From Pelobates cultripes (lineage: Eukaryota; Chordata; Amphibia; Anura; Pelobatidae): a DNA stretch of 64,000 nucleotides. Every line of letters begins with the position of its first letter. Position 1 is the first letter of the stretch. The notes beneath the pieces were generated by a model. The model searched no databases, was not told where the DNA came from, and worked only from the letters and a program-made list of their open reading frames with translations. The stretch lies in contig OW240915.1 in the NCBI GenBank assembly GCA_933207985.1, forward strand, positions 268,752,596 through 268,816,595. The letters are read 5' to 3'. Positions 36,264 to 48,779 of this stretch are shown piece by piece. The position numbers were made by a program, and so were the translations under genes.

Positions 36264-36919
36264 TATATACATAATATATTTTTTCATATGTTACAGCACA
36301 CTGAATCATGTTTATGGTCCTTTTTTGTTTGTTTTTTTTTTTTTTTGTTCTTCTGCTTTGGTTCCGAATTGGAATCTTGGCTCCGACATTTTGCGGTGTT
36401 AAACATTCAGCCAAAATTTGAGTGTCCTGAAAACTTTCTGTTTTGGGGAAAAATCATTAGGCTGAGCCATGTTTTAACACTGTACACAAGTCTACTGGTA
36501 ACAACAACACTAGAACGTGTTTCTTGCAAACACACTTTTCAAAGTTACACCCTGGAAAGAGCTGACGATAGGGCTGGGCAGTCTGGGCTTAGGGTTACTG
36601 ATGCTGGGATGGAAAAAATGTGGTGTCTTGATTTTAAGACAGACACTCATCAAAGGATACAAGAAATAAAGTTTAAAAAAATGGGCTACAGAATTATTCA
36701 CAAACATAAGAATTCAAGTGGAATTCAAAGTGAATTTTATCTCAAAATAGCCAAAATGGAAAAATGTTTTTAAGGCAGCTATTCTTCCATTTCAACTATT
36801 CTGGCCTTAAATGTGAAATTCCCTGCTAAAGTCAAAACTAGCAAGCAAGTCAGAAAGCATTATACTAAAGTGAAAATTGTGGGGTATTCAAAGTGTATTC
36901 AAATCAAATTTCAATTTTA

Positions 36920-37445
36920 GAGTGATACTAGAAGCATCAAAACAACTTTAACGTATTATAGTGTATAGTTCATGCCCCTACTCCGTTCTCTGCCATTTAG
37001 GAGTTACGTGACTTTTGTTTCTGTTTATGCAGCCCTAGCCACACTGACTGACTGTGACTGACACAGCCTGCATGAAAGAATGGTTTTATTTTTAGTTAGA
37101 GGTTATCTTGCCTCATACGGTTTTTTATCTCCTGCTCTGTAAATTGAACATTAATTACACACGGGGATGCCTGCAGGGTATAGAAGTTTGTTAATAGAGC
37201 AAAATATAAGAAATTCTAAATAAACAGAATGTGCAATCAAGGAAGTTTAAATATTACATTTCTCTTTACAGGAAGTGTTTAGGAAGGCTGTGCAAGTCAC
37301 ATGCAGGGAGGTGTGACTAGGGCTGAATAAACAGTGATTTAACAACTAAATGGCAGAGAATTGAGCAGTGAGGATGCAGGGGCATGTTCTATACACCAAA
37401 GCTGCTTCGTTAGGATAAAGTTGTTTTGGTGCCAATCGTGTTCCT
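36920..37445 (+). mobile_element. Family B MITE, old copy
   Basis: Blocks ctctgccatttaggagtta, tatgcagccctag, gcagggaggtgtgactaggg, aaatggcagagaattgagca and ctatacaccaaagctgctt match 56387-56942 in order. Both termini are eroded. The ORF at 36288-36773 just upstream has a Phe-rich, poly-T-encoded start and no recognised family. Confidence 0.65.
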
Positions 37446-40211
37446 TGAAGAACAAACTAGCTGAACTGGAAGGACAGCTGAGTAAGATACATTTTTCCAG
37501 TTTGGCTATTATGGCCTTACATTAAAATTTACTTTGAACTCTCACTTTAGTGAACAATCCCCTAAGTGATTAGGTACAATAAGAAGATCTATAAGAATCA
37601 AACACAGTTATTCACTAAAGTGAGAATATGATGTAAATTAAAATTAAATTTCAAATTTAAGGTCTAAGTAGTCAAACTGGAAGCATAGAGTTTTTGAGAT
37701 TTTTTTCCAATTTGGCTATTTTGGCCTACAATTTTAAATTCTCTTTGAAAGAGCAGCTCACTGGATGGTATATGGAAATGTTATTCTAATTCTGAATTGC
37801 TCTTGGAACAGAGCCGTAATGTGGTTAATCACCGATTTGAGGCAGGTGCCAAAATAATATTCATGATCAGGGAACAAGACACGATATCCTTCAGAGCAGG
37901 ACTTTACACTTGTAATCAACTCAATCAACACCTATTCCAGCAGCAAAGTGAGTCATGAGATCTAGATTGGTAACACATTACTTAGAAACACATACATTTA
38001 AGGATACACAAAAAACAGATACAACTATAATTCATAGTGTCTGCATAAAGATGCTGTTGGACTAGTTAGACACATTTTCCCCATAAATGAACCACCTAGC
38101 TTAACATTTTTGACCATTTCAGTATCCACCATTTGACTATCTGTCATGTTGTAGATGCTGGGAGTGGTGTACTACACTGTAATGATTATGGTTCTTGGAT
38201 TGTCCATTTAAACAAGCAGCTAAGGGAGAAAAGGGAAACCAGGCATGGACAAGTACACAAAGAAACAAGGTGCATTACTGATGACAAAGGCGAGTCTCAG
38301 GTAGAACCTAACACTAGTTCACCTGTATTCCCAAAAGGTTTTACTGGCTGGTACATGAGCTCTTTTCTGCGATTTTTAGTCTAACAGCAAGTGGAGGGCT
38401 GCATCACTAATAAAATCCAATGCAGGTGCAAAATATGACGCAAGGGTCTGACAACAGAGGTTGGCCTGGTGGCTTGCCCAGTGTGCCACAAGGTGTGGGC
38501 GACCTCCATGCAGTCTATCTCACACTTTCACAAAGCCACAGTAGGCACGTGCCTACTTCACGGTGCTCGAATGTGGTGGTGTTTTTTTGCTACTTGCACA
38601 TAGAGGGGGTCTGGAGTTGGGGCACATTATTTCCTATTGTTTGAAGGCCCTGTGAATTGTCAGCTGATGATATAGATGTAGAATCTGAACCTTTCATTCT
38701 GGACTATGCAGAGAAATGAAATACTGTCGGTTACCTGGTTCATGTTGCTTGGATTTCAATGCCGGATGACCTTAGCATTATAAATATAAGTTTTTTTATA
38801 GCTTTTCAGCTTCAACATTTCTTATGGTATATTGTCCATAAACATCTAAAGATGCCTACAAACACATTTTTGTTATGTTTAATTAGAAACAGAAACACAT
38901 AATGGGTTTACATGTGCTGCTTTGAAAACTCACGTGCCACCCCTGGTTAAATGTCAAATTAAAATGAAACATTGTTGCAAAACCAACATGCTATCCCATC
39001 AAAATGTATAATATATTACACAGTTTATAACCTTTACCATGCTATCAACATTCATTTTATATTTAAGAAAGTTCTCTTATGACGTTAATATGTAAACATT
39101 ACACGAGTTTGCCCTTTGTATTGGGTAGAAGTGTTGGCCCATGTAACTGACATTGTCCATAATGGCAACAATTTTATGTATTGGACAGAACAGAAATGCA
39201 GTCGGAGGTGCACTGAACTTGTATCAGTACAACAGAAATATGGCAGTAGGCAGGAATAGTGAAAGACTTGTGTTGTCCCAGCACTGTATGAATTAGTATT
39301 TAGTCTGACTGCTCCCACTGGGATAGTTCCTAGTAGACTAGTAGACCTAGTATCTGAGGCTGACTTGGCTCCACAACTATGTTGAGTATATATGATGTGT
39401 AAGTGTGTGCATGTGTCTGTTGGGTGATATTAGACAATGTTCAACACACTCATCATCATCAAACATTTTAGTTGTCAGATGTGGCATGAGAGTCACGGAA
39501 AAGTTGCCTCATGTTGCACAGGTCAAACTGATTGAGGTTGCAGGGATATATGACGCAACAAGCTGAGACTCAAGCAGCCTTTGTCTGTTAACCTGTCTGT
39601 ATAGTAACAGTGAAGACAAAACTGCTTTTGAACACAGTAAAGGAATCTTGTCAAAGCTACCCTTTGTATTAATTAACATTCCAATTCATCTGTTAAATAA
39701 AAAGTTTTGTGGAGAGCTATTTCATAAGAGTATCTTCAGCTGTAAAGTAATGCAATTTTCAATAATGTGAGGAAAGATGAAAGCATCACGTTAAATACCT
39801 CCTATTTTTATCTCATTTGACACTTTTTAGCATGACCTACTATTTTCATTTAAAATGCGTAGCCTGATTTTTAGCTAATTATAAATCAACCGTCTGACAC
39901 TCTTGTGTGTTTTCCTCTTAAGCTTTTTAACAGGTGTGTGATGTTAACTAATTTCCCAAGAGATATTATATCAGCCTCATTTTTTTAGATGCTATCAGCC
40001 TATGATTAAGTTCTTATAGATGAATCACATTGGGCACCAACATCGGAACACCAAGTGACACTTTTATCTATCCACTAAGGGTGATGATCTGTACCATTGA
40101 TATGTTAATCAAAGTGTAAATACAGCATTGTTTTTTGTTTATTTAGCTATGAATTCATTTTTGTTGTGTTTTATATTGATATCATTCTTGTTTTGTGTTT
40201 GCATTTTACAG
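37446..40211. other. Intron without recognised features
   Basis: The ORFs at 38133-38384, 38420-38644 and 39085-39318 are short and match no family I know. Mixed composition with no clear repeat. Confidence 0.4.
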
Positions 40212-40234
40212 AATTCTAAAGTATTACTACAAAA
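40212..40234 (+). CDS. TRIM55: TRIM55 microexon of 23 bp inside the COS box
   Basis: This 23-bp exon encodes NSKVLLQ plus the first two bases of a Lys codon (aa|a) that is completed at 40317. The mammalian protein has the same position as NAKTLLK followed by Lys. The acceptor is ttttacag before 40212 and the donor gtaagt at 40235. Skipping it would shift the frame, so its inclusion is required. The following intron is only 82 bp, which may help the splicing machinery define the two exons together (inference). Confidence 0.93.
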
Positions 40235-40316
40235 GTAAGTAATCCATATCCCAAATGTGTGTGCACCTGTGCATTTATTTAACAGATACAGTTAATGTAA
40301 CCATTTCATGTCATAG

Positions 40317-40441
40317 AATCACAGAAGCATCTAAAGGATTTCAGATGGAAAAAATTCAACCTGGATACGAAAGCATGAATTCTTTCACAGTGGACCTTAA
40401 TAGAGAAGAACGAGTATTACGAGAAATAGACTTTTATAAAG
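40317..40441 (+). CDS. TRIM55: TRIM55 exon: COS box
   Basis: This exon completes the split Lys codon, then encodes 41 residues from ITEASKGFQMEKIQPGYESM to REIDFYK, then gives the first base of a Glu codon. This is the core of the COS box, with the conserved aromatic and acidic residues GFQMEK, GYE, FTVDLNREE and IDFYK. It provides microtubule and sarcomere targeting in the family. The acceptor is cattag-like (tcatag before 40317) and the donor gtatgt at 40442. The frame that continues to 40461 is intronic. Confidence 0.95.
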
Positions 40442-40752
40442 GTATGTTAAAGCTAAAGTGACCATTATATAGCAAAAGAAGTAACATCATTATTTTATCT
40501 TATTATTCTTCTCAGTTATACCTGAAATTCATAAATCTGGTACGTGAGGGTAAGCAAAGAAGAGTGGAGGTACTCGAGTCACAGAACATATTTTCCTTTA
40601 GCTGACATACTACATAGCACTTTTTTATTGTAACAATAAAACAATATATTCATAGTCTTTCATATATCCACCAGCAAAGATATCAACTGAGTTCTTGAGA
40701 ACTGACATTTAAAGCTAGAATATGTATATATACATAGATCTTTTATTGTTAG

Positions 40753-40943
40753 AAGATGAAGATGAAGAAGACGTGGCAGAAGGTGAAGATTCAGATGTCC
40801 ATACAGAATCATCTGGTGAAGAAGACACCACAGAAAATGGGACCCAGATATCTCAAGTTAACAGTGAATCTGTTAGTATTCCTGACGCGGTACCTCAATC
40901 ACAAGACGCCAACTTACCGACAACTGACATTCCTGCTCATCCG
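40753..40943 (+). CDS. TRIM55: TRIM55 exon: acidic linker
   Basis: This exon completes a split Glu codon and encodes 63 more residues, ending TTDIPAHP. The first half is strongly acidic (EDEDEEDVAEGEDSDV, then SSGEEDTTE). The second half is Ser/Thr/Gln-rich and low in predicted order. Acidic stretches after the COS box are a MuRF family feature. The acceptor is ttgttag before 40753 and the donor gtaatt at 40944, a weaker donor than those of its neighbours. Phase is 1 in and 0 out. Confidence 0.93.
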
Positions 40944-41503
40944 GTAATTCAACTTACTCGTTTCATATTTTACAAAAACAAGTTTAGTTGCTCTTAAAAA
41001 GTAAATAAGTGCCAAAAAAATGAGAGTGTGAACTGAGATTGTGGAGATATATTTTCCGTGTATAGTAAAGGTAAATAATTGCCCTCCTTGTACTGAAATG
41101 AGTCTCATCTGTTCATCTTTTACTATACAGTTGCCTAGGAGATGCATTATTTATTCTGTAAAAATGTAAAGGCTTGATACTATAAGAGTATTGGTTATAT
41201 TATCTATTATATATAATATATATATATTTTTAACTTTAATCAACACTTTCATGCATTTTGAGGAATCTACAAAAACCTGGCTAGCTTTTCATCAAAGTAA
41301 GTAAAATAGTTAGAACCAAAAAAAAAAAAAAGTGAGTATTGCATAGTGAAGGGGCTAGGTGGCTCACCAATTTTTACTTGATTGTGTGAGAGGATAAACC
41401 ACTCAAAAGGCAAGGTGTTGGCAGTCAGTATGCACATCATCATAAAATCACAGCATCATTCCAGATATCACTGGAAAAAAAGAGAGAAGGAATGAAAAAC
41501 ATA

Positions 41504-42000
41504 CACCAATCAGCCACAACATTAAAAACACCTTCCTAATATTGTGTAGGTCCCCTGGTGCTGCCAGAACAGCTCTGATGCATGGTTTCCACAAGACCTC
41601 TGATTGTGTCCTGTGTTATCTGGCACCAAGACAGTAGCAGCAGATCCTTTGACTCCTGCAAGTTGCAAGGTAGTGCTTCCATGGATCGGATTTATTGATC
41701 CAACACATCCCACAGAAGGCTCGATCAGATTGAGGTCTGGGGAAATTGGAGGCCAAGGCAACACCTTAAACTTTTTGTCATGTTCCTCAAACCATTCCTG
41801 ACCAATGTGTGCAGTGTAACAGCTTGCATTACCCTGCTTAAAGGGTCACTGTCATCAGGGAACACCATTGCCATGAAGAGGCGTACATAGTCTGCAATCA
41901 TCTCTAGGTAGGTGGTACATTCCACGGTTTCCCTGCAGAATATTGCCCACAGCAATATTACCTTCTTCCCATAGTGCATCCTGCTGCTATTAAACATCAC
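41504..42000 (-). mobile_element. Tc1/mariner transposase remnant
   Basis: On the minus strand, 41764 to about 41720 reads WPPISPDLNLIE, the Tc1-family motif that carries the third catalytic acidic residue. Upstream in a shifted frame, 41725-42000 contains MHYGKK, CTTYLEMIADYV and FMAMVFPD. The usual QQDNAP stretch with the second catalytic Asp is destroyed. The end at 41504 (caatcagccacaacatt) is a typical terminal inverted repeat after TA. Only the C-terminal part remains, and it is inactive. Confidence 0.8.
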
Positions 42001-42962
42001 AAATGGCCTATGACTGCAGCATAAAGGTAATTATATAGGTAACCACGGCACAAGGGCACCATAACCACGGCAGTGTACTGTAGAGGATGTGGGGCTTGTA
42101 GTGTTCATTTACATGTACAGTCTTTTCTCTTTATTTATAACTCTTTATTAAAGTTTTCAAACTTAAAAAAAAAATTCAAATAGTTATTCTTATACTATAC
42201 AAAATACTAAATATTGAAATTAATTCTAAATGTGCACAGACATAAAAACCAACAGCCAACAACATATCTTACAGCATGTCAAGCTCAGGTTTGTGCTATC
42301 AACAATTATCCAAATTCATTCAATTAAATAGCCACCATAGTGGGTGGGAATGGGGGACAAATGATTAATTTGTATATATAGACTGTAGATATTTTGTTTA
42401 GGCACAAATTAAGGTCTAAACTCACAGGACAAATGTGTGCTGGCATAGAGAACCATTGGGAACATATTTCTATATACTTTTTTTTTCCAAGTATACGTCC
42501 TTGCTTAAAAAAGATCTCTCTGCTGAGGCTTGAACTACTATTTTAGATCGTATTTGGACTCTCTTGTCTTTTCCAGTATCTGGCTATATAAATCTTAAAA
42601 GCAAGGAGTATATTAACACAAATGTACAGTCTTTTACAAGCAATGAAACCTGAGCTTTCTCCCATGACAAGTGACAGAGGGGATGAACTTGGAGTTGCAA
42701 TGGTTTTTACATGTACCTTGTGGCAGGGGACTGCCTAAAATTCTAATATATACAAATTGCTGAGAGTGTTATGGTGCTTAGAGAGTCCTTTTATTGGGCA
42801 CTTCAATAAATGTTTTTATAGGGTGTACTTCACACTCTAATATTATCTTTGATATGGGTTAACAATGGGGGAACTTTATCAAAGGATGTTAATCTGGCTA
42901 TTTTGGTCAAATTCAATCCTCCACTAATTTGAAAGTTTGTGTTTTTTTTTAGTCTCTGCACT

Positions 42963-43054
42963 AAATGGAATTGTGCCCAAACAGGAATTACTATTAAAGG
43001 GACACTACAAATGGAATTGTGCCCAAGCAGGAATTACTATTAAAGGGACACTAC
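42963..43054. repeat. 46-bp tandem duplication
   Basis: aaatggaattgtgcccaa...ggacactac occurs twice in direct tandem (42963-43008 and 43009-43054), with one or two differences. It includes TTAA plus the first bases of the family D element, so the element's left end is duplicated. 42001-42962 shows no feature that I recognise. Confidence 0.85.
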
Positions 43055-43501
43055 AGTGTTAGGAATACAAACATGTATAAATATTTAGGTTTTAGGCCCC
43101 CCTCAGAATGGACTGTAAAAGTAGATTACTTATCTTTCCTCCATCGCCGGACTGGTCTCCCCATGACTGGCCCTGTCTCCATGGCTGAGATCATTAATCC
43201 TCTATAGGTTAGTGAGAGCCAGAAGCTCTCAAAACGCTGCTCTGTGCCTATCAGCATCTCCTTATAGAGATGCATTGAATCAAAGCATCTTTAAGGGGAG
43301 CGTTTAGCATCATGAAGATGCTGAATTAAATAGGAAGTACTTCTAATGGCCATCAGAGTGACGGCCACTAGAGGTGTCGCTAGGTAGCAATGTAAGCACA
43401 GCCTTTTCTCTTAAAAGGCAGTGTTTACATTAAAAAGCATGCAGGGACATGCTATACTACATGAAGCTGTAGTGGTTCTGGTGACTACAGTGTCCTTTTA
43501 A
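43040..43501 (+). mobile_element. TTAA MITE, family D copy 2
   Basis: TTAA at 43040-43043 and 43498-43501. The left end is agggacactacagtg and the right end cactgtagtcacc-type in complement (gtgactacagtgtcctt). Inside are ggctgagatcatt, gatgcattgaat, ggcagtgtttacatt and agctgtagtggttctgg, shared with 25-517. Confidence 0.75.
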
Positions 43502-43924
43502 ACATAGACTGATCATAGTTCTTAAAAACAATAATACCTTTCCAGATAACCTTTGTGTATTATAGGGGGCACACATATTTGTGTTTTGGTTTTACAAAGT
43601 TTTATATGAGTCATCATGAAAAAAGCACATACAGTTAACATTCAGCTAAAACATTCAAACAAGTTTGTATTTTATGCTAGCTAGTATTACTGGACGCAAT
43701 TTACAATTTATTCAGTTTCAAATAGAATGTGCTATTGTTCCTGGTTTCCAGCTGTTTCAGAGTATTATTGTGATCTATAAAATCCGTATCTCTGATATCA
43801 GCAATACATTTTTACTAGTGTTTGTCATTCTGTACATACAAATGAGTGTAGCAGAGCTGGCATTTGGTGGATAGTAAAGGGGTAGCGGATGTGTTGCCTC
43901 CAGTCTTTTACTTGCCAGTAGCTA

Positions 43925-44010
43925 GCACAGGGGTAGACAACCATCGGCACTCCAGATGTTGCGGACTGTAGCTTTGAACTAGGGGTTGTTGTAGCTGGTA
44001 GATACTTGTG
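43925..44010. repeat. Half of a palindromic repeat (cactccagatgttg type)
   Basis: cacaggggtagacaaccatc, cggcactccagatgttg and gttgtagctgg resemble a common vertebrate palindromic repeat built on ctccagatgttgtggac and atcatgggag. Only one half is present. Confidence 0.45.
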
Positions 44011-44559
44011 GCACACTGACGGTCAATAATAAGTGGAATCTAGTGATGTCTACTAAAAAATTGACATTTGATGATAAGTGATACATTTCAACTGGACTGT
44101 TGTTAGATGCTAATTCTTCTCAGTTTAATATTTTTGATGATAAGTGTACATTCTATTTGATTGAAGCTCTTTATGAATGATGCTGCAAGTTGGTGCTGTG
44201 TCCAAAGTGATGCTGAAAGTTGGTGGATCCTGAGTTGCCAATATATTCTAGAGGATGGAATGTAGCACACAATCGTAATGGCATAGCTGTTGGTATGTTG
44301 TTGTTGGCACGATAGAACATGATTGTAAGTTTGTGTTTGCTACGGATCAGTGGGATGGTGGTGAATGATTCCTGCCCATCTGTTACTTGAAACTCCGTCA
44401 CTACATGGAGAAACAAGCTATTTTGTCCTGCATTTGCAATCCACTTTATAACTCGCTACAATTCACTGCTCAGTAAATTCTGTGAGTTATTGGCAGTGGG
44501 ATTCAGATGCTTCATTTATCACATCATGTAATTTCATGTGTCTTTTGTGATGCTTGCAG

Positions 44560-44593
44560 TTTATTCCCGACACTGACTCATTATTATTTAATG
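44560..44593 (+). other. Candidate 34-bp cryptic exon in the TRIM55 intron
   Basis: A pyrimidine-containing tract ending tgatgcttgcag precedes 44560, and a consensus donor gtaagt follows 44593. The 34 bp are open in the incoming phase (FIPDTDSLLFN). The length is not a multiple of 3, so inclusion would shift the next exon and give a stop soon after. No mammalian counterpart is known to me. Confidence 0.25.
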
Positions 44594-45370
44594 GTAAGTA
44601 AACAGTTAAGATAGGGAGAGGGCCAGTGGACATTAATCATGGTGCTATGACCCAATGTGTAGAGAAATACAGGTAATTAAGTGAAAATTTTTAAATATTC
44701 ATCTAAGCTAATTTTTAATTGAATTAACATATATACCCAAGGATCCTGATAAAATAAATGCAATTCAAACACTTGGAACACTCTTTCCTATAGATCTTAG
44801 ACAAATAGGATAGTAAAAGGTTGTCTAGTACCAATAACCCTTCAGAAGGTTGACTTACATAGACTGATTACTACAAGGACCAATGGCTGATATGCTCATA
44901 GTGCTAAATGTTATCCTTGATTAACAGAGAGCAAACAAACATCTGTTGCACACTTGTCTATCATCAATGCTCATCATAAATATTGTAATATTGTAAAAAA
45001 AACAAAAAAAAAAACAAGTGTACCTCTTGTACGGAATGGGGTCATTGTATTAAGACTTACAGTGTTATTCACAATTTTCACAAATTTATTCTGAATGGCA
45101 AAAATGAGCTAGAAATAGCTCATCTGGAAACAAATCTCTAAAACAGCTATAGTCACAGTTTGGCTAATTGTTCCTCAATTTTGCCACTTAAAATTAATTT
45201 GTAAACATTCAGTGTTTAGTGAAAAACCCAGAAATTACCATACTGACTTTCAAATAATTTGATTTTGTTCTGTTGTGATTGACAAGTAAATAGGCCAGTA
45301 ATGGTAAATATATGGCACTGAGGTCATTGTTATCACCCAAAGGACACTCATAGGGCACCCAGGATTGATA

Positions 45371-45954
45371 TTAAAGGTACACTCTGGGCTCCAATACCAA
45401 TTTAATGCATTTCATAGGTTTTGGCCTCATTAATATGCTGTATTTTTTCATTTTTTCCGTTTTCAAATATTTATAGTGTTTGCATAAAATAAATAAACGT
45501 TTTGCAGAATTCTGTACCATAAGCTTGCCTCTTTAGCCACACCCTCTTACTCCAGAAAAATACTTTATTATCAAATGTATGCACACAGTCAGCCACTGAC
45601 AGCACTGAGTAATCTGAACAGCAAAACAACCTGCATTAGTAGGAGATAATCCCCAGTGAGGAATATTGTAAGCATATCACTACCTGTTTGTTGTTTCACT
45701 GACTGTCTGCAGCCAGGTTGTGAATTAAGAAGAGCTCACTCAGTGCTGAGTGCATTCCTTAGATAAGGAGGTATTTTTGGCATGAAGGGGCATGGCTAAG
45801 AAGGTAGGCTTATGGTGCAGCATTCTGCAAAAAATATACTTATTTTGTGCAAAAAAATATAAAGATTTGAGCATGCAAAAAATACAGCATATTAATGAGG
45901 TTAAAACCTATTAAATGCGTTAAAGTCGTATTGGTGCCCCAAGTGTCACTTTAG
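45371..45954. mobile_element. TTAA fold-back MITE with about 100-bp inverted arms
   Basis: TTAA at 45371-45374 and TTAG at 45951-45954. The left arm has ccaatacca, aatgcatttcataggtttt and cctcattaatatgctgtatt. The right arm is its complement (aatacagcatattaatgagg, aaaacctattaaatgcgtt, attggtgcccc). Inner arms extend to tgcagaattctg / cagcattctgcaaaa. It is non-coding. Confidence 0.85.
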
Positions 45955-46449
45955 AGGCCCAAATAAAAATGGTGGGTAAATGTGCATAATGCTGAGATCA
46001 GTGCACATAATGTAAATTACTGGTACACAAAGCAGACAGAAAGGAGTCACTTTATCCAACTGCCTATATTCCTCAAATAATAGAAGAGTGTCCCTCTTAA
46101 TGAATTATTCAAAGTTTTAAAATAGCCAGTTTTAAAATATGGTATATTATTCATATAATTACAGAAACAAAAACTTTAGGTGGGTTCTAGTAACAAATAC
46201 TATATAGGAATTATCCATACTCTCTGGAATGTACATAATTGTTGTGATAATTAAACATGACTCATTCTATAGTTGTTTTTTGTATAGATGTCTAGTGTGT
46301 TGACCTGTTTCATTGTATCTCTTAACATTTCTTTTTTGGTACTCCACTTTTTAACACAGTAAATAGCCTTGTAAGTTAATCATACAGAAGGCCATAACTT
46401 GCATACCAAAAGATAACTTTTCTTTTTCACTTTATCTGTCCTGATAAAG

Positions 46450-46731
46450 GTTGGTGTTGTGCTGAGTGGCATTCAACATACTTCCCAGCCTAAAACTGAA
46501 GTGCTCTCATCAACAGAGACCTCGGATCCCTTGCTTTACCCTAGTTGGTATAAAGGCCAAGTACGAGAGGAATCCAGCTCAAACAAGGCGTTGTTGAGTG
46601 ATCCTTTGGGTCAAATAGGTTCTTCAGTTCCAAAGGAAATGATTGTAAAGAAAACAGACCCTGCAGCAACAGTTAAAGATAGTATAGCAGGGGCTGGTGA
46701 GGAAACCGGCTCATCTGCAGATGCTCCAAAG
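46450..46731 (+). CDS. TRIM55: TRIM55 exon: disordered tail with DPLLYPSWYKGQ
   Basis: This exon encodes 94 residues with both ends in phase 0. The start is VGVVLSGIQHTS, directly in frame after the acidic linker's last codon. It contains DPLLYPSWYKGQ, almost identical to the mammalian TRIM55 DPLFYPSWYKGQ, and DPLGQIGSS. It ends EETGSSADAPK. The rest is Ser, Thr, Glu and Lys-rich and probably disordered. The acceptor is cctgataaag (46440-46449) behind a long pyrimidine run. The donor is gtcagt at 46732. The open frame past 46731 is intronic. Confidence 0.94.
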
Positions 46732-48530
46732 GTCAGTGATCATATCCATGTTGCATCTGTGTGCAATGATTATCCTACCCTCTAATTTTATAGGCAAAGA
46801 GCTGTTCTCCATCTTACATGGGGATAGAGCACACACTAACATACAGCTAATATCTTTATTTATACATTCTTTCTTTAGAGACAGGATTTTTATTCCTGCA
46901 TGATACATAAACACTACTGAGTTAGAACATTCCAAAATATGTCTGTGGAATGTAGCTAAAAAAATTGTAGCACTATATAGTGCTACACAGTGCTTACTGT
47001 ATATGGCTGCTTATCTCAGTTGTTTCGATGCTTTGATTCTTACATCAAGATTTAAGTGCAATTTAAATAAAATATAACTCTTTACATCCTTGTGGCTCAC
47101 ACCTGTGGTAAAAAGCTCTCCCTGGTGTCAAGTGGACTCCATCCTGCTACAGGTTAAAAAAGAGGTAGTTGCTGGTATTTGATCTCAGATCGTGGACCCA
47201 CTTACTATGTTGTGAACATGATGTGGGAATTACTATAAAGAAGAAAGAAGTCCCAATGACCACATTTAACTCTCTGGGTACCAGCAGTGCATTTACTGCT
47301 AATGCCCAGTACCTACCTAATAATACAGCTGGAGAGGCTCAAGAGACCCCAAAGAGTAGGTGCAATGTCAGTGCTCTCCCCCTTAGTCCTCCTGTACCTT
47401 ACCAGATGTATTAGTAAGTGCCATAGAGCTTCTAGTTAATGCACTGCCTGTCACATATAAACTGCTATATGACTATGAGTACAGGAAGCACTAGTAGAGG
47501 AAAGCCACCCCACCTTGAAGTGCCACTTGGATCCATTGGACCCACCAGTTCTTCCATTTATGGTCCAGCCTTGATTTAATAACTACTGACAGAATTGCTA
47601 TCACTATTCTTGTATTAAAGGAAACCTCTAATTTAAAAAAAGAAGCATCTTTTTATTAGATGTGTTCCTCTAAGTCTTTAGAACAATGGCCTCCCATTAA
47701 ATAAAAAGAACATTAAACATGTTACTTGCTGTAATCCAGCACCAGGGCAGACTCCTCTTCTAATTCCATTCCTTCTTCTTTGAAATTGTGACAACTGATT
47801 ACTTTTGTCCAATTAGATTCTTTTCATAGAATACATTTCTATGAGAAGAATGGAATCAAATGCTTCTTACAGAGCAGCACTGGACACACAGCCAACATCT
47901 GAATACTTTCCACGTGGACACTGGACATCAAGTATTGAATTTCTTTTTGTCTTAAGTTCTAGTGGGGGTCTGTCCGACAGCCACTATAGGTGAGGAAACT
48001 GCAAAAACAGTACTACTTACAGGAGCAATCAAAAGCAGGACATCTTTAAGATGAAGAGCTACTAGTGCTTGGTTTGTTCATTTAACTTCTCAAGATACAT
48101 GCACAATCTGCCCACATCGTCATGCTCATCACTCCTATTTGGTCTTATTTAAAATATACCAGGCAGTTTCAAAGTAAACATTGCGTTTGGATTTCATTCT
48201 AGTGTGCTGACACTGAATATATATTTCTAGCCTTGTGACAAAAACAAAATATGTTTGTATATGCTATTTTTGCACATTTTTCACAGATCTGCTATTTAGG
48301 AAGTGCAAAAATTATTTGTAAATGCATTTCCGCAGATTTCGTAAAATTATGTTAGACATACCAAAACTATATTGTTAATTAATAAAAAAATTTTAGATCT
48401 GTTTTAATAAGATATTCTCAACTTTTCATAGAAAGTAGAGTAGCTTTGAATGTAAAGTAGGTCAGTGTTAGTATATTTCTCATTTGATCATTTACAATTA
48501 AGAAATATCATATAATGTTTATAGGAACAT
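46732..48530. other. Intron without recognised features
   Basis: Moderately AT-rich. The ORFs at 46697-46935 and 47169-47414 are not recognisable. 47640-48060 has ccactataggtgagg-like pieces that may be worn TTAA-element sequence. No firm call. Confidence 0.4.
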
Positions 48531-48660
48531 TTAAAGGGTTAATCCAAGCACAATGACCACTTTAGTGGTTTAAATTGGCCATGGTGCTTGGAGTTTTCAT
48601 GCGCAGCGTTTAAATATGAACTGCTGTAAATCAGAGATAGACTTCCATTACCACTTTTGT
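48531..48660. mobile_element. Left end of a TTAA-type MITE
   Basis: TTAA at 48531-48534, then agggttaatccaagcac, ccactttagtgg (palindrome) and ggccatggtgcttggag. This gives a subterminal inverted repeat, ccaagcac / gtgcttgg. No distal end was found. Confidence 0.5.
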
Positions 48661-48779
48661 TCTTAGAAGTGGTAATGGATGAAGCAATGTTTCTAAAACG
48701 GAACTCCTCATATTTCCACCATCCCTCCATCTATCTCCCTGCATGTCATTTGGACACCTATTACCTCATCTCCTCAGGC

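Noticed and set aside
36288..36773. 161-codon ORF with a Phe-rich start
   Set aside because: The start is encoded by a poly-T run. There is no family motif, and the ORF adjoins MITE sequence. Treated as chance.
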